From assembly GCF_958445495.1 (NCBI RefSeq), contig NZ_CAUCSQ010000031.1, positions 1 through 51,306 on the forward strand: a stretch of 51,306 nt of DNA. The letters run 5' to 3'. The notes beneath the pieces are model-generated. The model did no database searches and was not told the DNA's origin. It was given only the letters and a program-made list of their open reading frames with translations. Origin of the DNA: an uncultured Bacteroides sp. (GTDB lineage: Bacteria > Bacteroidota > Bacteroidia > Bacteroidales > Bacteroidaceae). Each line of letters begins with the position of its first letter. The stretch's first letter is position 1. Below are positions 39,621 to 48,876 of this stretch, piece after piece. Made by a program: the position numbers and the translations under genes.

Positions 39621-39732
39621 ATTTTTCTATTACAAAGTTAGGAATAATTAATATTATGTTTAATAGAAAATTTGATAATTATCTATTTCAGACTCTTTTC
39701 TAGAGTAATATTCAACTTCCCCAATAAATAAC

Positions 39733-39780
39733 ATAAAAGAGAGAGGAAGAAAAAATCTTTTTTCTTCCTCTCTCTTTTAT
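39733..39780. terminator. Long perfect terminator hairpin
   Basis: ATAAAAGAGAGAGGAAG followed by an A run (39733-39755) is mirrored by a T run, CTTCCTCTCTCTTTTAT (39758-39780): a stem of over 20 bp with a tiny loop. It is downstream of the gyrA-TPR operon on the minus strand and symmetrical, so it can work both ways. Confidence 0.85.
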
Positions 39781-39804
39781 GTTTTAAAACATCTAATATT
39801 TTTA

Positions 39805-41019
39805 TTATTTCATCATCTTATCAATTTCCTCAAATTCCGGTCCCATATTTAAATTATAGTAAACACGATAGAGTCCTTGTAACCACAAATCTTTCTGATC
39901 TGGCTTTAAAGCCCTAGCCTTTTCATAGAATGGCTTTGCCTCTTCATAGAATTTCTTTACTACTGCTTGGGCTTCTGTATACTTAGGATCATTGATATCA
40001 GTCGTTGCTTTATCTGCATAATCTTGCGCCTTCATCAAATATACCAAACCAACATTAGAATACGCTTCTGCATATTCTGGGTCAGCAGCAATAGCCTTTT
40101 TATAATATTCGATTGCATTATCATATTCTTTCATATTATGATAAAGATATGCCTTTACATACAAATACAACTTATTGTTCGGATCATCAGCCAACATCTT
40201 ATCTGCAAATTCCATTGCTTTAGAAGCTTGATTAGAACTATTATAATAATCAACTAAATTGGCAAAGAAATAATCATTTCCGGGGAATTTCAAAATACCT
40301 TCTTCCAAAGCTTTAATCCAAGCTGCAGTATCTCCTTTAGCTTTATATGCATCAGCCATTAATTGCATGGCAAACTTACCTCCTTCTTTATCAGATAATG
40401 CTGTAGGAGCATATTTAATGATTGCATCTTTATCACCTACTCTATCAGCTGCCAATGTTGCATAATATGCTATTTGTGGAAGAAGAGTGTCATTTTTAGC
40501 CAATTCTTTATCAGCTAACATTGGATAAGAAGCCGATTCTACATATGTTGCAAAGAACTTCAGTGCTTCTTTATTTTTATCCAAATTGAAATACTGTATA
40601 CCACCATTAATTAAATTAGGACGTTCAGCTAACATACTGGAAGCGTTCGACTTACGATATTTGTTCTTAATTTTTCCTTTTTCATTAGGTATTTGTGCCA
40701 AATCGTCACATTTCGTATAGTATTCATACATTTTCAGAATACTGTTATATACTTTCAATGTGTCATACGATTTCTTCAGAAAAGCATTTTTCATTTGCTC
40801 TTCATTAATACGCTTTTGAATAAATCCAGCAACATTCCATGTTTCAGCAAGATCTTTGGTCTCTGGATTCTTCATAGCTTCTTTAATTAGCTGTTCAGCT
40901 CGCTTAAAATCAGGTTTTACATCATTGGCAATACTTTTTGCTTCTTTCACACTCTTCATCTGAGCAAATGAGAAGCTAACAGCCATTAATAAAACCATCG
41001 AAAATAATACTCTTTTCAT
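39805..41019 (-). CDS. Secreted TPR-repeat protein
   Basis: Exported protein of 404 aa: signal peptide MKRVLFSMVLLMAVSFSFAQ and then TPR-type helical repeats throughout. The clearest are about 245-330 (DYFFANLVDYYNSSNQASKAMEF, LYLYVKAYLYHNMKEYDNAIEYYKKAIAAD in part, AEAYSNVGLVYLMKAQDYADKA). It is located 32 nt downstream of gyrA on the same strand and probably shares its transcript, an arrangement I recall from other Bacteroides. It is AT-rich like its neighbours. The partner is unknown. Linkage to gyrA need not mean a role in DNA topology. Confidence 0.85.
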   Translation of the reverse strand: MKRVLFSMVLLMAVSFSFAQMKSVKEAKSIANDVKPDFKRAEQLIKEAMKNPETKDLAETWNVAGFIQKRINEEQMKNAFLKKSYDTLKVYNSILKMYEYYTKCDDLAQIPNEKGKIKNKYRKSNASSMLAERPNLINGGIQYFNLDKNKEALKFFATYVESASYPMLADKELAKNDTLLPQIAYYATLAADRVGDKDAIIKYAPTALSDKEGGKFAMQLMADAYKAKGDTAAWIKALEEGILKFPGNDYFFANLVDYYNSSNQASKAMEFADKMLADDPNNKLYLYVKAYLYHNMKEYDNAIEYYKKAIAADPEYAEAYSNVGLVYLMKAQDYADKATTDINDPKYTEAQAVVKKFYEEAKPFYEKARALKPDQKDLWLQGLYRVYYNLNMGPEFEEIDKMMK

Positions 41020-41051
41020 GATTGTTGTTTGATTAATTATTAATATTATGT

Positions 41052-43631
41052 CTATTCCTCAATATCATTATTATTTTCACTTCCATTTACATCTTCTGTT
41101 GTATCTTCAACATCCGGAATATCTGTATTCGGTTCACTTACAATTATACCTTCTGATTCTTCCATAGGTACTTCATCTTCAAGACTCTCCGTCATTACTT
41201 TACATACTGACCCTATTTGGTCATTACGTTTTTCAAGGTTAATCAGACGAACACCTTGAGTGGCACGCCCCATAATACGGACATCCGCAACTTTCAGACG
41301 AATTGTGATACCAGATTTATTGATAATCATCAAATCATTTTCATCTGTTACGGATTTAATCGTTACCAATTTACCAGTCTTCTCAGTAATATTCATTGTT
41401 TTGACTCCTTTACCTCCACGATTGGTTTTACGGTAATCTTCAATTTCAGAACGCTTGCCATATCCTTGTTCTGAAACAACCATTACAGATTCAGTTTCCA
41501 AATCTTTGATACAAATCATTCCAACCACTTCATCCTGACCATCATCATCTAACGTTATACCACGTACCCCTGTTGCTGTCCGACCCATAACACGTACAGC
41601 TGCTTCATGAAAACGAATAGCACGTCCATTACGGTTGGCAATAATTATTTCATTATTACCATTAGTCATACGAACTTCAATTACACTATCATCTTCACGA
41701 ATTGTAATAGCATTTACACCATTTTGGCGAGGACGAGAGTATTGTTCAAGCAAGGTTTTCTTTATTACACCTCTTTTTGTACAGAATAATACATAATGAC
41801 TATTAATAAATTCTGAGTCATCTAAATTCTTCACACGCAGATATGCTGTCACATTATCATCCGAATCTATATTTAATAGATTTTGGATAGCACGTCCTTT
41901 AGAACTCTTCGTCCCTTCAGGTATTTCATACACTTTCAACCAATAACATTTACCTTTCTGTGTAAAGAACATCATCGTATTATGCATAGTGGCCGGATAA
42001 ATATGCTCTACAAAGTCTTCATCACGAGTTTCTGTTCCTTTAGAACCTACTCCACCACGATTCTGTGCACGGAATTCAGTCAACGGTGTACGTTTTATAT
42101 ATCCCATGTGAGAAATCGTAATAATCATTTGGTCGTCGGCATAAAAATCTTCCGGGTTAAATTCTTCCGAAGAATAAACAATCTCGGAACGGCGTCCATC
42201 CCCATACTTAGCTTTGACTTCCAACAGTTCCTCTTTCATGACTTTGCGACATACCTCGTCGTCAGCTAAAATGCTTTCTAAATATGCAATTTGCTTCATT
42301 ATCTCTTCATATTCTGCATGAAGCTGATCTTGCATCAGACCTGTTAACTGACGCAAACGCATTTCTACAATTGCACGAGACTGAACTTCTGTCAGGTTGA
42401 ACCGTTCCATTAAACCTGCTATAGCATCATTAGGAGTTTTAGCTGCACGAATGATACGGATTACTTCATCAATATTATCAGAGGCAATAATCAAACCTTC
42501 AAGAATATGGGCCCGTTCCTTTGCTTTGCGAAGATCAAATTCGGTACGGCGAATAACTACCTCGTGTCTATGCTCAATAAAATATTTAATCAGGTCTCTT
42601 AAATTCAACGTTTTAGGACGCCCATGTACTAATGCGACATTGTTTACCCCAAAAGACGTTTGCAAGGCTGTCATTTTATAAAGTTTATTCAGCACTACAC
42701 TTGCGTTTGCATCACGTTTCACATCAATGACAATGCGCATACCTTCACGGTCTGATTCATCATTTGCATTAGAAATACCTTCAATCCTTTTATCATTAAC
42801 AAGGTCTGCTATGTACTTGATTAATTCAGCTTTGTTGACATTGTAAGGAATTTCAGTGATTACAATCTTATCATGTGTCTGCCCTGTTTCAATTTCAGCT
42901 TTGGCACGCATAATTACACGCCCACGTCCTGTCAAATATGCTTCACGTACTCCACTTATGCCATATATGTATCCACCTGTAGGGAAATCCGGTGCTTTAA
43001 CGAAGTTCATTAACTCCTCGACTGTAATTTCCGGATTATCAATATATGCATCACATGCATCAATTACTTCTGAAAGATTATGAGGAGGCATATTCGTAGC
43101 CATACCTACTGCGATACCAGACGCTCCGTTCACCAAAAGATTTGGGATACGGGTAGGCATAACTTTAGGCTCTACCAAAGTATTATCAAAATTTGGTTCA
43201 AAATCGACAGTTTCTTTGTATAAATCATCCATCATTGCCTCACCTAATTTATTAAGACGAGCCTCTGTATAACGCATAGCAGCCGGACTGTCACCATCTA
43301 CAGAACCAAAATTACCTTGACCGTCTACTAATGGATAACGCATCGCCCATTCTTGAGCCATACGCACCATTGCAAAATAAACAGAGGAGTCTCCATGAGG
43401 ATGGTACTTACCTAGTACTTCACCTACGATTCTGGCTGATTTTTTATAAGGTTTATCTGAAGTATTACCTAATTCCATCATTCCGTATAAAATTCTACGG
43501 TGAACAGGTTTAAATCCGTCTCTAACATCTGGAAGGGCACGTGAAACAATGACCGACATGGAGTAGTCAATGTATGATGACTTCATTTCCTCCTCGATGT
43601 TAATCTTTATAATTCTGTCTTGTTCAAGCAT
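41052..43631 (-). CDS. gyrA: DNA gyrase subunit A
   Basis: Catalytic breakage-reunion subunit of gyrase, 859 aa, A2B2 with GyrB, introducing negative supercoils. The N-terminal domain has the QRDR KYHPHGDSSVYFAMVRMAQ (Ser82 and Phe86, the wild-type state reported for B. fragilis) and the active-site Tyr121 in MRYTEARL. The C-terminal beta-pinwheel carries the GyrA-box position QNRGGVG (instead of QRRGGKG), and a second NRGGKG lies in a later blade. The acidic tail (EESEGIIVSEPNTDIPDVEDTTED) is typical. Full length. Divergent from clpC, separated by 384 bp. Confidence 0.97.
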   Translation of the reverse strand: MLEQDRIIKINIEEEMKSSYIDYSMSVIVSRALPDVRDGFKPVHRRILYGMMELGNTSDKPYKKSARIVGEVLGKYHPHGDSSVYFAMVRMAQEWAMRYPLVDGQGNFGSVDGDSPAAMRYTEARLNKLGEAMMDDLYKETVDFEPNFDNTLVEPKVMPTRIPNLLVNGASGIAVGMATNMPPHNLSEVIDACDAYIDNPEITVEELMNFVKAPDFPTGGYIYGISGVREAYLTGRGRVIMRAKAEIETGQTHDKIVITEIPYNVNKAELIKYIADLVNDKRIEGISNANDESDREGMRIVIDVKRDANASVVLNKLYKMTALQTSFGVNNVALVHGRPKTLNLRDLIKYFIEHRHEVVIRRTEFDLRKAKERAHILEGLIIASDNIDEVIRIIRAAKTPNDAIAGLMERFNLTEVQSRAIVEMRLRQLTGLMQDQLHAEYEEIMKQIAYLESILADDEVCRKVMKEELLEVKAKYGDGRRSEIVYSSEEFNPEDFYADDQMIITISHMGYIKRTPLTEFRAQNRGGVGSKGTETRDEDFVEHIYPATMHNTMMFFTQKGKCYWLKVYEIPEGTKSSKGRAIQNLLNIDSDDNVTAYLRVKNLDDSEFINSHYVLFCTKRGVIKKTLLEQYSRPRQNGVNAITIREDDSVIEVRMTNGNNEIIIANRNGRAIRFHEAAVRVMGRTATGVRGITLDDDGQDEVVGMICIKDLETESVMVVSEQGYGKRSEIEDYRKTNRGGKGVKTMNITEKTGKLVTIKSVTDENDLMIINKSGITIRLKVADVRIMGRATQGVRLINLEKRNDQIGSVCKVMTESLEDEVPMEESEGIIVSEPNTDIPDVEDTTEDVNGSENNNDIEE

Positions 43632-44015
43632 TTAAAATGATTATTAATTATACATTCTACGGTTTGTGAAAAACCACGCTAAAGTACTACTTTTCCTTGA
43701 TATACGAAAGTTTTTAAGAAGAAAGTTTTATTCATAAAAACGACATTCTAACGTTTTCTCTACGCCATTCCTTCATAAGTTATATGAAAGCAAATCTTTG
43801 AATCCTGCCTTCATTAATAATAATAAATATAAGCCATACCATAAACATGAGAAAATAACTAGAAATTTGTTTCACCTTAATATATATAATACAAATATAT
43901 TAATTTTATGGCACACCATTTGTAGATATAAGAAATAAAGCAGATATTGCATCGTAAACTTGATTAAATGCGTATATTTGCGAGTCAATAACCCTTATAA
44001 GAAAAAAGGAAAAGT
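43632..44015. other. AT-rich intergenic region between gyrA and clpC
   Basis: No gene is visible in these 384 bases. The left end holds a weak minus-strand -7 box for gyrA (TACTTTAG, 43677-43684). The right end holds a clpC -7 box (43973-43980). The middle (about 43870-43915) is nearly pure A/T with TTAATATATATAAT-like palindromes. I see no ncRNA or operator with confidence. Confidence 0.5.
43973..43980 (+). promoter_or_regulatory. -7 box of clpC
   Basis: TATATTTG followed by C, 35 nt before ATG 44016. The nearest TTG upstream (43947-43949) is 23 nt away, slightly long. Confidence 0.55.
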
Positions 44016-46547
44016 ATGAATAATCAATTCTCACAAAGAGTTTCCGACATTATTGTCTATAGCAAGGAAGAAGCTAATCGGTTGAGAAGTCGGTATATAG
44101 GTCCAGAGCACCTACTTTTAGGAATACTCCGTGACGGCGAAGGAAAAGCTATTGAAATATTGTCTAAACTCAATACTAATTTAGCCGTAATAAAACAGCA
44201 AATTGAAGTTCAACTTAAGGCAGAAGCAGATGATATGCTATTGCCAGACGCGGAAATACCATTATCTAATGATACGGCAAAAATATTAAAGATGTGCATA
44301 CTAGAAGCACGCGGAATGAAAAATAGTATCGCTGATACAGAACACGTTTTATTAGCAATTTTAAGAGAAAAAAACAATATGGCAGCTTCCATACTTGAAG
44401 CAAACAATGTAAGTTATATGAAAGTCTTGGAACAAGTTACATTACAACCAGACATTAATTCCGGCATGGGATTTACAGAGGATGATGATGACGAGGAAAT
44501 GTCTTCTCCCCGTTCTTCCGGCCGGGGTAATGCAGAAGAGCATCAACAACAAGCACAAACTACTTCAAAAAAGACATCTAACGACACTCCAGTGTTGGAC
44601 AATTTCGGTACTGACATGACAAAAGCGGCAGAAGAAGGGAAATTAGACCCAGTTGTCGGAAGAGAAAAAGAAATTGAACGTTTAGCTCAAATATTAAGTC
44701 GTCGTAAAAAGAATAACCCAATCTTAATTGGAGAACCAGGTGTAGGGAAATCTGCAATTGTTGAAGGACTTGCTTTAAGAATTATCCAAAAAAAGGTTTC
44801 ACGTATTCTTTTTGATAAAAGAGTTGTAGCACTTGACATGACTGCCGTTGTAGCAGGAACAAAATATCGAGGCCAATTTGAAGAACGTATCCGTTCTATA
44901 CTTAATGAATTACAAAGAAATCCGAATGTAATTCTATTTATTGACGAAATCCATACTATTGTAGGAGCTGGTTCTGCTGCAGGCTCTATGGATGCTGCAA
45001 ATATGTTGAAACCGGCATTAGCAAGAGGCGAAATACAGTGTATCGGTGCTACTACTCTTGATGAGTATCGTAAGAATATAGAAAAAGATGGTGCATTGGA
45101 ACGCCGTTTCCAAAAAGTGATGGTAGAACCCACCACTGCTGCGGAAACTCTTCAAATATTATGTAATATCAAGGATAAATACGAGGACCATCACAATGTA
45201 TATTACACAGACGAGGCTTTGGAGGCTTGCGTCAAGTTGACAGACCGTTACATCACAGATAGAAATTTTCCGGATAAAGCCATTGATGCTCTAGATGAAG
45301 CAGGGTCTCGAGTTCATCTTACAAACATCAGTGTTCCTAAAGAAATTGAAGAACAGGAGAAAATGATAGAGGAAGCCAAAAATAAAAAAAATGAGGCAGT
45401 AAAATCCCAAAATTTTGAACTTGCGGCAAGTTTTCGTGATAAGGAAAAAGAGTTTTCTTCCCAACTAGATGAAATGAAAAAGGAATGGGAAGCTAGTTTA
45501 AAAGAAAATAAACAGACTGTTGATGCAGAAGAAATTGCCAACGTAATTTCGATGATGTCCGGCATTCCTGTACAACGTATGGCTCAAGCTGAAGGTATAA
45601 AATTGGCAGGAATGAAAGAAGACTTACAGTCAAAAGTCATTGCACAAGATACAGCTATAGAAAAACTTGTCAAAGCTATTCTTAGAAGCCGCGTAGGCTT
45701 AAAGGACCCAAACAAACCTATTGGAACATTTATGTTTTTAGGACCGACAGGAGTTGGTAAAACTCATTTAGCCAAAGAATTGGCCCAATATATGTTTGGT
45801 TCTTCGGATGCATTGATTCGCATAGATATGAGTGAATATATGGAAAAATTCACAGTATCTCGTTTAGTTGGAGCACCTCCGGGATATGTAGGATATGAAG
45901 AAGGCGGACAATTAACCGAAAAAGTAAGACGTAAGCCATATTCTATTGTTCTACTTGACGAAATAGAGAAAGCACATCCTGATGTATTTAATCTTCTTCT
46001 TCAAGTGATGGATGAAGGTCGTCTAACTGATAGTTATGGTAGGATGGTCGATTTTAAAAACACTGTTATTATCATGACTTCTAATATCGGAACTCGTCAG
46101 TTAAAAGACTTTGGACGTGGTGTTGGATTTGCAACGCAAAGCCGTCTAGACGATAAAGAGTTCTCACGAAGTGTTATACAAAAGGCTTTGAATAAATCAT
46201 TCGCGCCTGAATTTCTTAACCGTGTAGATGAAATCATAACATTCGACCAACTTTCTTTGGAAGCAATTACAAAGATTATTAATATTGAACTAAAAGGATT
46301 ATATAACAGAATAGAAGCTCTTGGCTACAAACTTGTTGTTGATGATAAGGCAAAGGAATTTATTGCAAGTAAAGGATATGATATTCAGTACGGTGCACGT
46401 CCATTAAAACGGGCAATTCAAACCTATTTGGAAGATGGATTATCTGAGCTCATTATATCTTCTTCCTTAAAAGAAAAAGACACAATTTCGGTCTCTCTCA
46501 ATAAGGAAAAAGGTGAATTAGAAATGAAAATACTTCCTTCTCAATAG
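44016..46547 (+). CDS. clpC: ATP-dependent Clp protease ATP-binding subunit ClpC
   Basis: AAA+ unfoldase that feeds substrates to ClpP, 843 aa. The N-terminal double Clp-N repeat (about 1-145) is followed by a Ser/Gln-rich linker (about 155-190). AAA1 has Walker A GEPGVGKS (about 238-245), and a UVR/coiled-coil middle domain (about 425-485, KKNEAVKSQNFELAASFRDKEKEF) follows. AAA2 has Walker A GPTGVGKTHLA (about 576-586). The UVR segment marks it as ClpC rather than ClpA or ClpB. No CtsR or McsB gene is nearby, as usual in Bacteroidetes. It ends 23 nt before a strong terminator. Confidence 0.95.
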   Translation: MNNQFSQRVSDIIVYSKEEANRLRSRYIGPEHLLLGILRDGEGKAIEILSKLNTNLAVIKQQIEVQLKAEADDMLLPDAEIPLSNDTAKILKMCILEARGMKNSIADTEHVLLAILREKNNMAASILEANNVSYMKVLEQVTLQPDINSGMGFTEDDDDEEMSSPRSSGRGNAEEHQQQAQTTSKKTSNDTPVLDNFGTDMTKAAEEGKLDPVVGREKEIERLAQILSRRKKNNPILIGEPGVGKSAIVEGLALRIIQKKVSRILFDKRVVALDMTAVVAGTKYRGQFEERIRSILNELQRNPNVILFIDEIHTIVGAGSAAGSMDAANMLKPALARGEIQCIGATTLDEYRKNIEKDGALERRFQKVMVEPTTAAETLQILCNIKDKYEDHHNVYYTDEALEACVKLTDRYITDRNFPDKAIDALDEAGSRVHLTNISVPKEIEEQEKMIEEAKNKKNEAVKSQNFELAASFRDKEKEFSSQLDEMKKEWEASLKENKQTVDAEEIANVISMMSGIPVQRMAQAEGIKLAGMKEDLQSKVIAQDTAIEKLVKAILRSRVGLKDPNKPIGTFMFLGPTGVGKTHLAKELAQYMFGSSDALIRIDMSEYMEKFTVSRLVGAPPGYVGYEEGGQLTEKVRRKPYSIVLLDEIEKAHPDVFNLLLQVMDEGRLTDSYGRMVDFKNTVIIMTSNIGTRQLKDFGRGVGFATQSRLDDKEFSRSVIQKALNKSFAPEFLNRVDEIITFDQLSLEAITKIINIELKGLYNRIEALGYKLVVDDKAKEFIASKGYDIQYGARPLKRAIQTYLEDGLSELIISSSLKEKDTISVSLNKEKGELEMKILPSQ

Positions 46548-46569
46548 ATTTTAGAAGTATATATGCCAT

Positions 46570-46601
46570 AATGTCAGACTCTAGGGTCTGGCATTTTTTT
46601 T
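46570..46601 (+). terminator. Terminator of clpC
   Basis: AATGTCAGAC (46570-46579) pairs with GGTCTGGCATT, followed by eight Ts. Confidence 0.85.
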
Positions 46602-46663
46602 GCTTCTTACTAAGCAAAAATCTGATAAAATTAATCAATTGATAAACTAAAAATATACGTATT

Positions 46664-48709
46664 ATGCAAAAAGGTAATATTGGGGTTACAACAGAAAACA
46701 TTTTCCCTATCATTAAAAAATTCTTATACAGTGACCATGAAATTTTTCTTCGTGAATTAGTATCCAATGCAGTAGATGCCACTCAGAAATTGAATACTCT
46801 TGCTTCTATTGGGGAATTCAAAGGTGAATTGGGGAACTTGACAATCCACGTTGAATTAGGTAAAAATACTATTACCATTTCTGACCGTGGGATTGGTTTA
46901 ACCGCAGAAGAAATTGAGAAATATATCAATCAAATTGCATTCTCAGGAGCAAATGATTTTCTGGAAAAATACAAAAATGACGCTAATGCTATCATTGGTC
47001 ATTTTGGACTTGGATTTTATTCCGCATTCATGGTTGCGAAAAAAGTTGAGATTATCACAAAGTCATATAAAGATGATGCACAGGCAGTAAAATGGACTTG
47101 TGATGGTAGTCCTGAATTCACGATTGAAGAAGTTGAAAAAGCTGACCGTGGTTCAGATATCATCCTATATGTTGACGACGACTGTAAAGAGTTCCTTGAA
47201 GAAGCACGTATTTCTGAACTTTTAAAAAAATATTGTAGTTTCCTTCCCGTTCCTATTGCATTTGGGAAAAAGAAAGAGTGGAAAGATGGCAAGCAAGTAG
47301 AAACAGACGAAGACAATATTATCAATGATACGACTCCCCTATGGACACGTAAACCGAGTGAACTCTCAGATGAAGACTATAAATCATTTTATAGTAAATT
47401 ATATCCCATGTCAGACGAACCTCTTTTCTGGATTCATCTGAATGTAGATTATCCATTCCATTTAACAGGTATTCTTTACTTCCCTAAAGTAAAAAGTAAC
47501 ATTGAATTAAATAAAAACAAAATTCAGCTTTATTGCAATCAAGTATATGTAACAGACTCCGTTGAAGGTATTGTTCCGGATTTCTTAACTTTACTACACG
47601 GAGTCATAGATTCTCCGGATATTCCACTTAACGTCTCTCGTTCATACTTACAGAGTGATTCAAATGTGAAAAAGATTTCAACTTATATCACAAAGAAAGT
47701 CTCCGACCGCCTGCAATCCATCTTTAAAAATGACCGTAAACAGTTTGAAGAAAAGTGGAATGATTTGAAAATATTTATCAATTATGGTATGCTGACTCAA
47801 GAAGATTTTTACGAGAAAGCACAAAAATTCGCCCTTTTCACCGATACAAACAGTAAACATTATACATTTGAAGAATATCAAACTCTTATTAAAGATAATC
47901 AGACAGACAAAGATGGAAATCTAATCTATCTATATGCAAACAACAAGGATGAACAATACAGCTATATCGAAACGGCCGTCAATAAAGGATATAATGTGTT
48001 ATTAATGAATGGTCAGCTAGACGTAGCCATGGTAAGCATGTTAGAACAGAAATTCGAAAAATCTCGTTTTACTCGTGTGGATAGTGATGTCGTCGATAAT
48101 CTAATTGTTAAGGAGGATAAGAAGGATGAGATATTGGAAACAAGTAAGCAAGACGCAATTACAATTGCTTTTAAAAGCCAATTACCTCGAATGGATAAAG
48201 TTGAATTTAATGTAATGACACAGGCTTTAGGAGAAAATTCTGCTCCTGTAATGATTACCCAAAGTGAATATATGCGTCGTATGAAAGAAATGGCAAATAT
48301 TCAAGCAGGAATGAGTTTTTATGGAGAAATGCCTGATATGTTTAACCTAATATTGAATTCTGACCATAAATTAATAAAAGAAGTACTTAAAGAAGAAGAA
48401 AATATTTGTCAGGCTGATGTAACCCCGATACAGTCAGAAATGGACAGTATCAACAAACAACGTAATGAATTAAAGGATAAGCATAAAAATAAGAAAGATG
48501 AAGATATTCCAACATCAGAGAAAGACGAATTAAATAATTTGGATAAAAAATGGGATGATTTGAAGAACAAAAAAGAAACAATCTTCATTAATTATGCCAA
48601 CAATAACAAGATAATCCGCCAACTCATAGATTTAGCTCTATTACAAAATAATATGTTAAAAGGTGAAGCCTTAAGTAATTTTGTAAAACGTAGTATTGAA
48701 CTAATCTAA
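46664..48709 (+). CDS. htpG: Chaperone HtpG (Hsp90)
   Basis: Cytosolic Hsp90 chaperone of 681 aa. The N-terminal GHKL ATPase has MQKGNIGVTTENIFPIIKKFLYS, ELVSNAVDATQKL, ISDRGIGLTAEEI and GHFGLGFYSAFMVA. The middle domain has SNIELNKNKIQLYCNQVYVTDS (in part) and PLNVSRSYLQ. A highly charged C-terminal dimerisation region (NELKDKHKNKKDEDIPTSEKDEL) follows and is longer than in E. coli HtpG. It follows the protease chaperone clpC on the same strand but has its own 62-nt leader after the clpC terminator, so it is separately transcribed. Full length. Confidence 0.96.
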   Translation: MQKGNIGVTTENIFPIIKKFLYSDHEIFLRELVSNAVDATQKLNTLASIGEFKGELGNLTIHVELGKNTITISDRGIGLTAEEIEKYINQIAFSGANDFLEKYKNDANAIIGHFGLGFYSAFMVAKKVEIITKSYKDDAQAVKWTCDGSPEFTIEEVEKADRGSDIILYVDDDCKEFLEEARISELLKKYCSFLPVPIAFGKKKEWKDGKQVETDEDNIINDTTPLWTRKPSELSDEDYKSFYSKLYPMSDEPLFWIHLNVDYPFHLTGILYFPKVKSNIELNKNKIQLYCNQVYVTDSVEGIVPDFLTLLHGVIDSPDIPLNVSRSYLQSDSNVKKISTYITKKVSDRLQSIFKNDRKQFEEKWNDLKIFINYGMLTQEDFYEKAQKFALFTDTNSKHYTFEEYQTLIKDNQTDKDGNLIYLYANNKDEQYSYIETAVNKGYNVLLMNGQLDVAMVSMLEQKFEKSRFTRVDSDVVDNLIVKEDKKDEILETSKQDAITIAFKSQLPRMDKVEFNVMTQALGENSAPVMITQSEYMRRMKEMANIQAGMSFYGEMPDMFNLILNSDHKLIKEVLKEEENICQADVTPIQSEMDSINKQRNELKDKHKNKKDEDIPTSEKDELNNLDKKWDDLKNKKETIFINYANNNKIIRQLIDLALLQNNMLKGEALSNFVKRSIELI

Positions 48710-48739
48710 TTGCCCCTTTATTCATTTATATACTTCAGG

Positions 48740-48780
48740 AAAGAGCATTCGACGTCAAATACAGTCGTAATGCTCTTTTT
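48740..48780 (+). terminator. Terminator of htpG
   Basis: AAAGAGCATT (48740-48749) pairs with AATGCTCTTTTT (48769-48780); an inner CGAC/GTCG pair extends the stem. Confidence 0.8.
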
Positions 48781-48827
48781 CAATTTAAAACAGTTGAAAA
48801 TATATCGATTAATTAAAAAGGATTGCA

Positions 48828-48835
48828 TATATTTG
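48828..48835 (+). promoter_or_regulatory. -7 box of the patatin-barrel gene
   Basis: TATATTTG, 41 nt before ATG 48877. No TTG is at the right upstream spacing. Confidence 0.45.
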
Positions 48836-48876
48836 AATATTTAATAGACAAAAGTTCAACTGTTTGATTTTGGGTT

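Noticed and set aside
42900..43400. Fluoroquinolone-resistance substitution in GyrA
   Set aside because: Ser82 is retained, and Phe86 is, as far as I recall, the normal residue in Bacteroides.
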